From: Bacteroides mediterraneensis
GTDB taxonomy: Bacteria > Bacteroidota > Bacteroidia > Bacteroidales > Bacteroidaceae
Direction: 5' to 3'
Assembly (NCBI RefSeq): GCF_016900355.1
Contig: NZ_JACJKA010000004.1
Coordinates: forward strand, 121,715-185,714
DNA length: 64,000 bases
Under the pieces are notes generated by a model. The model did not search any database. It was given only the letters and a program-made list of their open reading frames with translations, and was not told the origin of the DNA. How positions within the stretch are numbered: position 1 is the first letter of the stretch; each line of letters opens with the position of its first letter. A program made the position numbers and the translations under genes. Positions 38,163-47,613 of the stretch are shown here, piece by piece.

Positions 38163-38195
38163 TTTGGAAAGTATTCCTAAAAACATTTATCTTTG
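38163..38195 (+). promoter_or_regulatory. tRNA-Gln promoter
   Basis: TTTG at 38163-38166 and TATCTTTG at 38188-38195 are separated by 21 nt, ending 31 bp before the tRNA. Confidence 0.85.
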
Positions 38196-38226
38196 CAACG
38201 TTTTCCGAGGAAAACAACATAAAGTT

Positions 38227-38297
38227 TGGACTATGGTGTAATGGCAGCACAACAGGTTTTGGTTCTGTTTGTCCAAGTTCGAATCTTGGTAGTCCAA
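38227..38297 (+). tRNA. tRNA-Gln (anticodon TTG)
   Basis: A full cloverleaf can be folded. The acceptor TGGACTA pairs with TAGTCCA. The D stem is GTGT/GCAC. The anticodon stem ACAGG/TCTGT has loop TTTTGGT with anticodon TTG. The T arm is CCAAG-TTCGAAT-CTTGG and the discriminator is A. CCA is not encoded. A promoter and terminator flank it, so it is a single-tRNA unit. Confidence 0.96.
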
Positions 38298-38312
38298 CGT
38301 TTTTCAATCAGA

Positions 38313-38346
38313 ATCCTGCTAAAACAAAATTTTAGCGGGATTTTTT
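38313..38346 (+). terminator. tRNA-Gln terminator
   Basis: ATCCTGCTAAAA and TTTTAGCGGGAT form a 12-bp stem with a 5-nt loop, followed by TTTTT. Confidence 0.9.
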
Positions 38347-38495
38347 ATTATCACCCATCCCCATCCATCAATCAATGGTCTTTTGAAGAATCGCCACCTC
38401 TGCTTGCTATCACGGATAAAGTGTATCCTGACAAATAAATCCGAAGAATACCCATCATTAAATCCCCTTTCGTTTTTCCTCAAACGCCCGTCTCC

Positions 38496-38594
38496 TTTTT
38501 AGGTTTCCCTTCCCAGAAACATACGTTTCACCTATCGGAAACGTACGTTTCCCGGCTGAAAAACATACGTTTTCCTAAAGGGAAACCTAAAAAA
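38496..38594. repeat. 4 x 22-bp palindromic array, copy 2
   Basis: TA at 38500 to TA at 38588 is 88 bp, four 22-bp periods. The 4-nt centres are TTCC, CTAT, GGCT and TAAA. The ends are perfect inverted repeats: TTTTTAGGTTTCCC on the left and GGGAAACCTAAAAA on the right. It lies 150 bp after the tRNA-Gln terminator and 165 bp before the orphan hicB-like gene. The rest of the 38347-38758 interval holds nothing I recognise apart from the ribosome-binding site below. Confidence 0.9.
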
Positions 38595-38746
38595 CTCTTT
38601 GATACAGAAAGAACAACTGCCCAACGCTTACATCCTACCGCTCCCTCACACCCCTTCCATCCGACTTTGTAAATTCTTCATGCAAACGTCACCTCCTGGC
38701 AATCATTCTGTAACATGGAAAACCGACCTTTGAACAGACTTTTAAA

Positions 38747-38753
38747 AAGGAGG
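38747..38753 (+). promoter_or_regulatory. Unusually strong Shine-Dalgarno site
   Basis: AAGGAGG ends 5 nt before the ATG at 38759. Most starts in this window lack such a site, as is normal for Bacteroidetes. Confidence 0.85.
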
Positions 38754-38758
38754 TTAAA

Positions 38759-38950
38759 ATGGAAATCAATGGAAGTAAATATGTAGTGGAATGTACTCCC
38801 GACGGAGCCTATTATGCTTATCTGGCCAACCACGAACAATGCTTTGCTTATGGTGAAACAGAAGAAGAGGCGCTGGAAAACCTGGAAGACGCTGCAGAAG
38901 AATTTTATGGTGAATTCAATTCTATTTTCTATATCGAAGACATCGCCTGA
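38759..38950 (+). CDS. Orphan HicB-like small protein
   Basis: 63 residues. The pattern VVECTPDGAYYAYLANHEQC, then FAYGETEEEALENLEDAAEE, matches the short HicB-like fold, in which a beta hairpin is followed by a helix starting at GETEEEAL. It lacks the C-terminal DNA-binding domain of full HicB antitoxins. No HicA-like ORF lies on either side, so a toxin-antitoxin role is unsupported. It could be a trans-acting partner or a domesticated fold. The very strong ribosome-binding site suggests high translation. It is strongly acidic at the C-terminus. Confidence 0.75.
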   Translation: MEINGSKYVVECTPDGAYYAYLANHEQCFAYGETEEEALENLEDAAEEFYGEFNSIFYIEDIA

Positions 38951-39139
38951 TACTATTTAAACACATTGTAAAATAAATTGCCGATATTTAGTCATTTCTC
39001 AAAACCATTTCCGCGAGACGCTGAAATGGTTTTTCTTTTGTATATTCACCTGTAAATGAAACAGGTTATTCACCTGACAGTCACACGCTTGTAATATGCT
39101 TTCTTTTCCTTTGTAAAGCGTTAAGAAAAACATGTATCT

Positions 39140-39949
39140 ATGGAAGATAGACCTTATTACCGGACCATTGTGGTTTCGGACATCCACCTGGGGACCACGC
39201 ATTCAAAGGTGGATCAAATCAGCGATTTTCTGAGCAGAGTCGACTGCGGACGACTGATTCTGAACGGTGACATCATCGACGGATGGCACTTGCAGAAATC
39301 GGGTATCAGCAAATGGAAGCCGGCACATACACATTTCTTCAAAATCATCATGAAAATGATGGAAAAACATGGCACGGAAATCATTTACGTCCGTGGCAAC
39401 CATGACGACTTTCTGGACAACCTCGCCCCACTACAGTTTGCCAACCTGACCATCACGAAAGATTACATACTGGAAAGCAACGGCAAGCATTATTTCGTGA
39501 CGCACGGTGATGTGTTCGACAAGGTAACCACCCAAATGAAATGGTTGGCCAAACTCGGCGACATGGGCTATACGCTGTTGCTGTGGCTCAACAGTCAGTA
39601 CAACCGCTACCGGGTGAAAAAAGGAAAACCTTACTTCTCACTCTCACAGGCCATCAAACAAAAAGTGAAATCGGCCGTGTCCTATATTTCCGACTTTGAA
39701 AACGTACTGGTGGACTTCGCCCGCAACCGTCAATGTGAGGGAGTCATCTGCGGACACATCCATCACCCGGAAAACCGCATGATCAACCACATCCACTACC
39801 TGAACTCGGGCGACTGGGTGGAAACGATGTCGGCCTTGACGGAAGATGAAAACGGCGTGTGGAAAGTGGTGTACTACACCGAACTGGCACAGCAAGCCGA
39901 CAGAGAGAAAGAAAACAATCATGTCATACCTTTACCGATTGCCTCATGA
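39140..39949 (+). CDS. LpxH-like UDP-2,3-diacylglucosamine diphosphatase family phosphoesterase
   Basis: 269 residues. The calcineurin-like metal motifs are complete: SDIHLG (about 14-19), NGDIIDG, YVRGNHDDF, FVTHGDVFD and CGHIHHPE. The family hydrolyses the pyrophosphate of UDP-diacylglucosamine in lipid A synthesis, or related phosphoesters. This 270-residue group (also seen in non-lipid A contexts) is only LpxH-like, so the substrate is uncertain. The ATGA overlap with the following glycosyltransferase means the two are coupled and may act on one envelope lipid. Confidence 0.85.
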   Translation: MEDRPYYRTIVVSDIHLGTTHSKVDQISDFLSRVDCGRLILNGDIIDGWHLQKSGISKWKPAHTHFFKIIMKMMEKHGTEIIYVRGNHDDFLDNLAPLQFANLTITKDYILESNGKHYFVTHGDVFDKVTTQMKWLAKLGDMGYTLLLWLNSQYNRYRVKKGKPYFSLSQAIKQKVKSAVSYISDFENVLVDFARNRQCEGVICGHIHHPENRMINHIHYLNSGDWVETMSALTEDENGVWKVVYYTELAQQADREKENNHVIPLPIAS

Positions 39950-41064
39950 AAGTGCTGTTTATCGTACAAGGAGAAGGACGCGGCCATCTCACACAAGCCA
40001 TGTCCATGGAGAAATTGCTTCGGAGCAACGGACACGAAGTGGTGGAAGTGCTTGTAGGAAAAAGTGAGTCCAGAAGGCTTCCTGGATTTTTCACACGGAA
40101 CATTCAAGCTCCTATCCGGCAATTCACCAGCCCGAATTTCTTGCCCACTCATGCCAACAAGCGGGCAAATCTGACCAAAAGTGTACTCTACAATCTAATG
40201 AAGCTTCCGGAATATGCGGAAAGTATTTGCTTTATTCATCATCGCATCCAGGAAACGGAGGCTGATCTGGTCCTCAATTTCTACGAACTGCTTACCGGAC
40301 TGACTTATTTCTTTTTCCGCCCGTCGGTGCCTCAAATCTGCATCGGACACCAGTATCTGTTCCTGCACCCGCAGTTCAAATTACCCAAGAAAAACAAAGG
40401 AAGCCTGTTCATGCTGAATTTCTTCACTCGGCTGACCGCATTGGGGGCTTCGCAAAAACTGGCTCTCTCCTTCCGAGCCATGCTACAAGACAAACACCAA
40501 CATATCAGTGTAGTGCCTCCCTTGTTGCGTCAGGACGTACTGCAACAGGAAAGCAAGCCGGGTAACTACATCCACGGCTACATGCTGAATGCCGGATTCT
40601 CGGAAAACATTCTCCAATGGCATCAGAAGCATCCGGAGGTACCCTTGCGTTTCTTCTGGGACCACTGGGAAGAAGAGCCGGTGAAAAAAATCGATGACAC
40701 CCTCTCCTTCTACCAGCTCGACGACACGGAATTCCTGCGTCAGATGGCAGGCTGCAAAGCCTACGCCAGCACGGCCGGATTTGAATCTGTGTGCGAAGCC
40801 ATGTACCTTGGAAAACCCATCCTGATGGTGCCGGCCCATATCGAGCAGGAATGCAATGCCTTCGATGCTCAGCAGAACGGCGCCGGCATCATTGACCGGA
40901 ACTTCAACCTGAGCAACCTGTTGCGCTTTTCGCAGAGCTATAAACCGAACCGCCCGTTCACACAATGGGTAAGATCGGCCGAGTATATCATTCTGAATGA
41001 AATAGAACGCTTTGCCCCGCAAAACAACCTGCATGGTATGTATATGGTGGAGGAGTTTGTGTAA
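39946..41064 (+). CDS. Glycosyltransferase, MurG/UDP-glycosyltransferase-like (GT-B)
   Basis: 372 residues from the ATG at 39946 (MKVLFIVQGEGRGHLTQAM). This start overlaps the phosphatase stop by 4 bp; the longer frame only shadows that gene. The glycine-rich N-terminal loop GEGRGHLTQA is typical of GT-B enzymes. The C-terminal donor site is ASTAGFESVCEAMYLGKPIL (about 270-289), followed by EQ in VPAHIEQECNA. Sugar donor and acceptor are unknown. Coupling to an LpxH-like phosphatase suggests envelope glycolipid synthesis. Confidence 0.85.
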   Translation: MKVLFIVQGEGRGHLTQAMSMEKLLRSNGHEVVEVLVGKSESRRLPGFFTRNIQAPIRQFTSPNFLPTHANKRANLTKSVLYNLMKLPEYAESICFIHHRIQETEADLVLNFYELLTGLTYFFFRPSVPQICIGHQYLFLHPQFKLPKKNKGSLFMLNFFTRLTALGASQKLALSFRAMLQDKHQHISVVPPLLRQDVLQQESKPGNYIHGYMLNAGFSENILQWHQKHPEVPLRFFWDHWEEEPVKKIDDTLSFYQLDDTEFLRQMAGCKAYASTAGFESVCEAMYLGKPILMVPAHIEQECNAFDAQQNGAGIIDRNFNLSNLLRFSQSYKPNRPFTQWVRSAEYIILNEIERFAPQNNLHGMYMVEEFV

Positions 41065-41134
41065 AAAATTCTAAATAACCGTTTTGAAATCATGTTGTAA
41101 CATAAAATCATTTTCTTTGCAAAAAAGTGATTTT

Positions 41135-43207
41135 ATGGTAACAAGAAATAGAAAGAAAGAAAAGCCTTATTTGGAAAGAGACATCAGTTGGATGTACTTT
41201 AACCGCAGAATTCTGCAAGAAGCCACCCGTAGTCATGTGCCCTTGCTGGAACGGATGGCCTTTCTTGGCATCTATTCCAACAACTTGGATGAGTTTTTCC
41301 GGGTAAGAGTAGCCTCCCAGAGCCGTATTGCCGAATGTATGGACAAATCGGCTGCCAAGGAACAAGAGAAAGCCAAAAAGCTGCTCAAACAGATTGGAAA
41401 GCTGAATGCACGCTATGTAAAAGACTACGAAGAGGCTGTAAGCACAGTCACACAGGAACTGAAAAAAGAAAACATTTATCTGGTATCCAACTCGGAAGTC
41501 ACTCCCGACCAACTGCAGTTTATCCAGTCGTTCTATAAAGAAAAACTGAACGGATTCATCGTGCCGGTATGGTTTTCGGCTATCAAGTTGCTGGACTACG
41601 AGAACGATGAAAATATTTACCTGGCTGTAAAAGTGAGTAAAAGCGGCAACAAGCCCTCTCCGGATTATGCCTTTTTAGAGCTTCCGGTCAACATCTGCGG
41701 CCGTTTCGTGCAACTGCCCGACCATGAGAACAAAAGCTACCTGATGTATCTGGACGATGTCATCCGCTGCTGTCTCCCATTGGTATTCGAGGGACTGGGT
41801 TACGACCAGTTTGAAGCCTATGCCTTCAAGTTTACCCGCGATGCGGAAATGGAAATCGACAACGACCTGCGTACAGGTACCCTCCAGAAAATTTCCAAAG
41901 GCGTAAAGAGCCGTAAAAGAGGCGAACCTCTCCGTGTAATTTATGATAACAACATGCCGAAAGACTTGTTGAAAAGGGTGTTGAAAAAACTCGACCTCGA
42001 CAGCTTAGATACGGTGATTGAAAGCGGACGCTACCAGAACCACAAGGACTTAATGAAATTCCCGGATTGTGGACACAGTAACTTGAAATATCCGAAATGG
42101 CCGCCTATCCTAAAAAAGGAACTCGACGGTCCGGAAAGCCTGTTGAAAAAAATCCAGCAGAAAGACCGGTTCATCCATGTGCCTTACCACAGCTTCGACT
42201 CGTTTATCCGAGTCTTGCAGGAAGCAGCCGTGAGCAAACAGGTCACCAGCATCAAAATCACACTCTACCGTCTGGCCAAGGATTCCAAGGTAGTAAAGGC
42301 CTTGATTGGAGCTGCCCGTAACGGCAAGAAGGTGACTGTGGTCATCGAACTGCTGGCCCGCTTTGACGAAGCTTCCAACATCAACTGGTCAAAGAAGATG
42401 CAGGATGCAGGCATCAAGGTGATTTTCGGAGTGGAAGGCTTGAAAGTGCACTCCAAGATTACACACATCGGTATGAAGACCGGACCGGACATCGCTTGCA
42501 TCAGTACCGGTAACTTCCACGAAGGAAATGCCCGGATGTACACCGACTGCATGCTGATGACGGCTTACCCGAAACTGGTAAAGGATGTCAATCAGGTATT
42601 CGAGTTCATCGAACGTCCTTACACACCAATCAAGTTCAAGGAACTCCTCGTTTCGCCCAACGAAATGAAGAACAAGTTCATCACCCTCATCAACAACGAA
42701 ATCAAGAACAAAAAAGCAGGAAAACCAGCCTACATCAAGATAAAAATCAACCACATTACCGACCCGATTATGGTCGACAAACTGTATGAGGCTTCCGAAG
42801 CAGGCGTAGACATCGACCTGGTGGTACGTGGAAACTGTTCCTTAATTACCAACATTCCGAACCTGAGCACCAACATTCGGATTCACGGTATCATCGACCG
42901 CTACCTGGAACATTCACGTATCTTCATCTTCGCCAACGGAGGAGACGAAAAGATATTCCTGGGTTCTGCCGACTGGATGCCACGCAACCTCGACCACCGT
43001 ATCGAAGTCATCACCCCGGTGTATGACCCGGCCATCAAAGGTGAAATGAAACGGATTGTGGAATACGGACTGAAAGATACCTTGCAGGGACGTGTGGTGG
43101 ATGGACTGGGCGACAACCAGTTCTGGAGTGAAGAAGGACAGGAAACTCCTTTCCGCTCACAGGAAGCACTCTACAATTACTACTTGGCCGAAAATTCCGA
43201 AGAATAA
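41135..43207 (+). CDS. ppk1: Polyphosphate kinase 1
   Basis: 690 residues from the ATG at 41135 (MVTRNRKKEKPYLERDISWM). The order is N domain, head domain and two phospholipase-D-like C domains. YLERDISWMYFNRRILQEA is the Ppk1 N-terminal signature. LKVHSKITHIG contains the catalytic His, and STGNFHEGNARMYTDCML and GSADWMPRNLDHRIE complete the active site. It polymerises ATP gamma-phosphate into polyphosphate. An exopolyphosphatase gene follows after 16 bp, so both directions of polyphosphate turnover lie on one transcript. Confidence 0.96.
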   Translation: MVTRNRKKEKPYLERDISWMYFNRRILQEATRSHVPLLERMAFLGIYSNNLDEFFRVRVASQSRIAECMDKSAAKEQEKAKKLLKQIGKLNARYVKDYEEAVSTVTQELKKENIYLVSNSEVTPDQLQFIQSFYKEKLNGFIVPVWFSAIKLLDYENDENIYLAVKVSKSGNKPSPDYAFLELPVNICGRFVQLPDHENKSYLMYLDDVIRCCLPLVFEGLGYDQFEAYAFKFTRDAEMEIDNDLRTGTLQKISKGVKSRKRGEPLRVIYDNNMPKDLLKRVLKKLDLDSLDTVIESGRYQNHKDLMKFPDCGHSNLKYPKWPPILKKELDGPESLLKKIQQKDRFIHVPYHSFDSFIRVLQEAAVSKQVTSIKITLYRLAKDSKVVKALIGAARNGKKVTVVIELLARFDEASNINWSKKMQDAGIKVIFGVEGLKVHSKITHIGMKTGPDIACISTGNFHEGNARMYTDCMLMTAYPKLVKDVNQVFEFIERPYTPIKFKELLVSPNEMKNKFITLINNEIKNKKAGKPAYIKIKINHITDPIMVDKLYEASEAGVDIDLVVRGNCSLITNIPNLSTNIRIHGIIDRYLEHSRIFIFANGGDEKIFLGSADWMPRNLDHRIEVITPVYDPAIKGEMKRIVEYGLKDTLQGRVVDGLGDNQFWSEEGQETPFRSQEALYNYYLAENSEE

Positions 43208-43223
43208 CTTAAATACTATTATT

Positions 43224-44210
43224 ATGGACAATCTCATAAAAAACTGCGAAACCAATTATGGAGCCATCGACATTGGTTCCAATGCGGTACGTCTACTCAT
43301 CAAATGTGTGGAAGAAGACGAACAGGGAAAGGCTTTCTTCTCGAAAGTACTGTTGCTGCGTGTGCCTCTTCGCTTGGGATTCGATGTGTTTGCCATGGGC
43401 AAGATTACCGAAAAGAAGGAAAAGAACATGCTGCGTCTGATGAAGGTATTCCGCCACCTGATGAAAATCTACGACGTAGAAGACTACCGGGCTTGCGCCA
43501 CTTCTGCCATGCGCGATGCCAAGAACGGAAAAGCCATCATCAAACGGATTGAGAAGAAGACGGGTATCCGTATCGAAATCATCGACGGACAGGAAGAGGC
43601 CCACATGATTTACAACAACCACATTGAATGTATGGAAGACCGTAACGGAAACTACATGTATGTAGATGTAGGGGGTGGTAGTACGGAAATCAACTTGCTT
43701 TCTCAAGGTACACTGGTGTGCAGCCGCTCGTATAACATCGGTACGGTCCGTATCCTGAACAATGCCGTGAAAGATACGGAATGGGAACGGTTGAGAAACG
43801 ACATGCAGGAACTGGCGCTTTCTTACCCGGGTACCAACATCATCGGTTCGGGTGGAAACATCAACAAACTGTATCGCCTGGCCGACAAGAAGGACAAGAA
43901 GAAACAACGGATGACAGTGGAAACCTTGCACCAGCTGCATGAGGAACTGAAAAAACTCTCCATCGAAGAACGTATGGAGAAGTACCAGCTGAAACCCGAC
44001 CGGGCAGATGTTATCGTGCCGGCAGGAGATATTTTCCTGACCATTGCCGACCTCATTCATGCCACATATATCTATGTACCTGTCATCGGTCTGGCAGACG
44101 GCATCATCGATGGTTTGTATGCCAGCCATCTGGAAGAAACCAACCGAATCTTTAAGGATACGACAGTAGAAAAGAAGCCAGAAACTCCAGCGGAAGAGGT
44201 GCAGGAATAA
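43224..44210 (+). CDS. Ppx/GppA family exopolyphosphatase (short form)
   Basis: 328 residues from the ATG at 43224. The ASKHA-fold nucleotide loop AIDIGSNAVRLLI (about 13-25) and the second phosphate loop YVDVGGGSTEINLL (about 147-160) are present. GSGGNINKL and GLADGIIDGLY follow. It lacks the C-terminal HD-like domain of E. coli Ppx, ending with a short acidic tail. It removes terminal phosphate from polyphosphate or converts pppGpp. Its position directly behind ppk1 favours polyphosphate. Confidence 0.92.
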   Translation: MDNLIKNCETNYGAIDIGSNAVRLLIKCVEEDEQGKAFFSKVLLLRVPLRLGFDVFAMGKITEKKEKNMLRLMKVFRHLMKIYDVEDYRACATSAMRDAKNGKAIIKRIEKKTGIRIEIIDGQEEAHMIYNNHIECMEDRNGNYMYVDVGGGSTEINLLSQGTLVCSRSYNIGTVRILNNAVKDTEWERLRNDMQELALSYPGTNIIGSGGNINKLYRLADKKDKKKQRMTVETLHQLHEELKKLSIEERMEKYQLKPDRADVIVPAGDIFLTIADLIHATYIYVPVIGLADGIIDGLYASHLEETNRIFKDTTVEKKPETPAEEVQE

Positions 44211-44232
44211 CACACCTTATCCACAAATCATA

Positions 44233-44274
44233 AAAGCGGCCCTGCAGGAAATTCACCTGTAGGGCCGCTTTGTT
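44233..44274. terminator. Bidirectional terminator between ppx and the flavin reductase gene
   Basis: AAAGCGGCCCT and AGGGCCGCTTT, extended by CAGG/CCTG, make a 15-bp stem with a 7-nt loop. Short T tracts follow on both strands; the flanking genes converge. Confidence 0.88.
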
Positions 44275-44308
44275 ATCCACAGCTTGTGAACATCCTGTGA
44301 ATAAGCTG

Positions 44309-44815
44309 TTATTTCACAAGAACATGTTCTATTTCAAGGATATACATCTTATGAAATCCTCCATGTTCTTCGCCATACCAACGGTTTATCAACAACTTAT
44401 CCACAAAGTTATCAGCCTCTATGAAATCGGCGTAAAGCTTCTTGCACTCCAATATCAAGCGGGCTTGTTCATATCCAATGTATCCCTCTTCCGTCACATA
44501 TGGTTTCAGGCCGGAAGCAGCAACTTTGTCGATGTCCCTACCCGATTGGCTTCCGCAAATCTTATGTATCTCCCGATGGGCTTCTCCCAAGAATGACAGG
44601 GTCAGCTTATCGCCTTTTTCAATGAATTCATACGTGTAACGTTCGGGGCGGATAAAAATAAATGCCACCGGTTTTCCCCACAGGATGCCGGTACCTCCCC
44701 AGCTGGCGGTCATCATGTTAAACTTCTCAGGTGTGCCGGCAGTCACCAGCATCCACTCCTTGCCAATGGCATCAAACATATTGTCCTTCAATTCGGACAC
44801 ACTGATTTCTCTCAT
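44309..44815 (-). CDS. Flavin reductase family protein (FMN-binding split barrel)
   Basis: 168 residues. The N-terminal block MLVTAGTPEKFNMMTASWGG and PVAFIFIRPERYTYEFIE match the FMN-binding split-barrel of flavin reductase-like proteins. It should bind FMN and either reduce free flavin or serve as a flavoprotein; the partner is not evident. The minus-strand -7 box TAGCTTTG lies at 44846-44839. It is divergent from mutS. Confidence 0.88.
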   Translation of the reverse strand: MREISVSELKDNMFDAIGKEWMLVTAGTPEKFNMMTASWGGTGILWGKPVAFIFIRPERYTYEFIEKGDKLTLSFLGEAHREIHKICGSQSGRDIDKVAASGLKPYVTEEGYIGYEQARLILECKKLYADFIEADNFVDKLLINRWYGEEHGGFHKMYILEIEHVLVK

Positions 44816-44932
44816 AATCTGTTCGCTTTAAATTTCTACAAAGCTAAAGAAATTCTTTCTCCCATTTTCGTTTTTTAAACTGAATTTAAATAGCATCCCT
44901 AAAAATACTTTTTTCATTTCGGGCTTTTAAAG

Positions 44933-44940
44933 TATCTTTG
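44933..44940 (+). promoter_or_regulatory. mutS promoter -7 box
   Basis: TATCTTTG 39 bp before the GTG start of mutS. Confidence 0.7.
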
Positions 44941-44979
44941 CAGGAAAATCATGAACTAAATTAAAGAAAGGACTGAACC

Positions 44980-47601
44980 GTGGCAAAAGATACAGAGGTG
45001 GTACTAACCCCGATGATGAAACAATATTTTGACTTAAAGGCCAAACACCCGGATGCTATCATGCTTTTCCGGTGCGGAGACTTTTATGAAACTTATTCCG
45101 AAGATGCTGTGGCAGCAGCCGAGATTCTGGGAATCACCTTAACCAAACGTGCCAACGGACAAAGCAAGACGGTGGAGATGGCTGGATTTCCTCACCATGC
45201 CCTCGATACATACTTGCCCAAACTGATTCGTGCGGGACGAAGAGTGGCTATCTGCGACCAGCTGGAAGACCCGAAAACCACCAAAAAACTCGTCAAACGT
45301 GGAATTACGGAACTGGTGACTCCCGGTGTAGCCATCAACGACAATGTGTTGTCGTACAAAGAAAACAACTTCCTGGCTGCCGTTCATTTTGGCAAAACAG
45401 CCTGCGGTATCGCCTTTCTCGACATATCTACCGGTGAATTCCTCACTTCCGAAGGACCCACTGACTACATCGACAAGCTGTTGAATAACTTTGCTCCGAA
45501 GGAGGTACTTTTCGAGCGAGGCAAGAAGCCCATGTTCGAAGGCAACTTCGGCAACAAATTCTTCACGTTCGAACTGGAGGACTGGGTATTCAATGAGACT
45601 TCTGCCCGAGAAAAGTTACTGAAGCACTTTGAAACCAAAAACCTCAAAGGTTTCGGAGTGGAAAATCTGCACAATGGCATCATTGCTTCCGGAGCCATTC
45701 TTCAGTACCTCGACATGACCCAGCATTACCAGATTGGACACATCACATCGCTCTCTCGTATCGAAGAAGACCGCTACGTGCGATTGGATAAATTCACTGT
45801 ACGCAGCCTGGAACTGATTGACAGCATGAACGAAGGGGGTACTTCCCTACTGGACATCATCGACCATACCATCAGTCCGATGGGAGCCCGAATGTTGAAA
45901 CGCTGGATTGTGTTCCCTTTGAAGGATATCAAACCCATCAACGAACGACTGGACGTGGTGGAATTCTTCTTCAAGGAACCGGATTTCAAGGATTTCATTG
46001 AAGAAAAACTGCACCAGATAGGTGATTTGGAACGACTCAGCTCAAAAGCAGCCGTAGGACGTATTTCACCTCGTGAGGTAGTACAGCTAAAAATAGCCCT
46101 TCAGGCCATTGAACCAATTAAAAATGCGTGCCTGAATGCCGACAATCCCAGTCTACGCCGCATTGGTGAGCAACTGAATCTCTGTGCTTCCATCCGCGAC
46201 AAGATAGCCAAGGAAATAAACAACGACCCTCCCCTGCTGGTCAACAAAGGTGGGGTAATTGCCGACGGTGTCAACGCGGAACTGGATGAACTGCGAAAGA
46301 TTGCGTATTCCGGCAAAGACTACCTCCTGCAAATCCAGCAACGGGAAAGTGAACTGACGGGTATTCCAAGCTTGAAAATCGCTTACAACAACGTATTCGG
46401 TTATTATATCGAAGTACGCAATACACACAAGGACAAGGTACCTGCCGAATGGATACGCAAGCAGACGCTGGTCAACGCGGAACGTTACATCACGCAGGAA
46501 CTGAAAGAATATGAAGAGAAGATTTTAGGAGCGGAAGACAAAATTCTCATCCTGGAAACCCGATTATATAACGAACTGGTCGCTGAACTGGCGGAATTTA
46601 TCCCGGCCATCCAAATCAACGCCACACAGATTGCCCGACTGGACTGTCTGCTATCGTTTGCCAACGTGGCCCGTGCCAACAAGTACATCCGTCCGAATGT
46701 GGTAGATGACGATGTACTCGACATTCGTCAGGGACGACATCCGGTGATTGAGAAACAGCTTCCTCCAGGAGAAAAATACATTGCCAACGATGTGTACCTC
46801 GATACGGAAGAGCAACAGATTATCATCATCACGGGACCGAACATGGCTGGTAAGTCTGCCCTGCTCCGCCAGACTGCCCTGATTACCCTCATGGCCCAGA
46901 TCGGTTGCTTTGTGCCGGCTGAGAGCGCTCATATCGGACTGGTGGACAAGATTTTCACCCGTGTGGGAGCCAGCGACAACATTTCCGTGGGCGAATCTAC
47001 TTTCATGGTCGAAATGAACGAGGCAGCCAATATTCTGAACAACATTTCGCCACGAAGTCTGGTACTTTTCGACGAACTGGGTAGAGGAACCTCCACCTAC
47101 GACGGTATTTCCATCGCCTGGGCTATTGTGGAACACATCCATGAACATAAGAAAGCCCGGGCTCGTACGTTGTTTGCCACCCACTACCACGAACTGAACG
47201 ACATGGAAAGCCAGTTCAAGCGCATCAAGAACTACAACGTGTCGGTCAAGGAAGTGGACAACAAAGTAATTTTCCTCCGCAAACTGGAACGTGGTGGCAG
47301 TGCCCACTCTTTCGGTATCCATGTGGCCAAAATGGCGGGTATGCCGAAATCCATCGTGAAACGCGCCGATGAAATCCTACACCAGCTGGAAGCAGAAAAC
47401 CGGCAAGAAGGAATTTCTGCTAAACCCCATGCAGCCAAACAGGCTTCTTCCGACGGAATACAGTTGAGTTTCTTCCAGTTGGACGACCCCGTACTATGCC
47501 AGATTCGCGATGAAATCCTGAACTTGGACGTGAATAACCTCACTCCGCTGGAGGCACTGAACAAACTGAATGACATCAAAAAAATAGTAAAAGGAAGATA
47601 A
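44980..47601 (+). CDS. mutS: DNA mismatch repair protein MutS
   Basis: 873 residues, started at GTG 44980 ([16 protein letters not shown]). The mismatch-reading Phe is in [13 protein letters not shown] (about 30-42), the N-terminal mismatch-binding domain. Connector, lever and clamp domains follow. The ABC-type ATPase has Walker [14 protein letters not shown], the [17 protein letters not shown] signature, Walker B-type [16 protein letters not shown] and the ATHYHEL switch. It recognises mismatches and recruits MutL. The radical-SAM gene follows by 12 bp. Confidence 0.97.
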   Translation: MAKDTEVVLTPMMKQYFDLKAKHPDAIMLFRCGDFYETYSEDAVAAAEILGITLTKRANGQSKTVEMAGFPHHALDTYLPKLIRAGRRVAICDQLEDPKTTKKLVKRGITELVTPGVAINDNVLSYKENNFLAAVHFGKTACGIAFLDISTGEFLTSEGPTDYIDKLLNNFAPKEVLFERGKKPMFEGNFGNKFFTFELEDWVFNETSAREKLLKHFETKNLKGFGVENLHNGIIASGAILQYLDMTQHYQIGHITSLSRIEEDRYVRLDKFTVRSLELIDSMNEGGTSLLDIIDHTISPMGARMLKRWIVFPLKDIKPINERLDVVEFFFKEPDFKDFIEEKLHQIGDLERLSSKAAVGRISPREVVQLKIALQAIEPIKNACLNADNPSLRRIGEQLNLCASIRDKIAKEINNDPPLLVNKGGVIADGVNAELDELRKIAYSGKDYLLQIQQRESELTGIPSLKIAYNNVFGYYIEVRNTHKDKVPAEWIRKQTLVNAERYITQELKEYEEKILGAEDKILILETRLYNELVAELAEFIPAIQINATQIARLDCLLSFANVARANKYIRPNVVDDDVLDIRQGRHPVIEKQLPPGEKYIANDVYLDTEEQQIIIITGPNMAGKSALLRQTALITLMAQIGCFVPAESAHIGLVDKIFTRVGASDNISVGESTFMVEMNEAANILNNISPRSLVLFDELGRGTSTYDGISIAWAIVEHIHEHKKARARTLFATHYHELNDMESQFKRIKNYNVSVKEVDNKVIFLRKLERGGSAHSFGIHVAKMAGMPKSIVKRADEILHQLEAENRQEGISAKPHAAKQASSDGIQLSFFQLDDPVLCQIRDEILNLDVNNLTPLEALNKLNDIKKIVKGR

Positions 47602-47613
47602 ACCGTAACGCCT

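Noticed and set aside
38496..38594. Simple transcription terminator interpretation of the 22-bp arrays
   Set aside because: On both strands the T tract precedes the hairpins rather than following them, and separate intrinsic terminators exist nearby.
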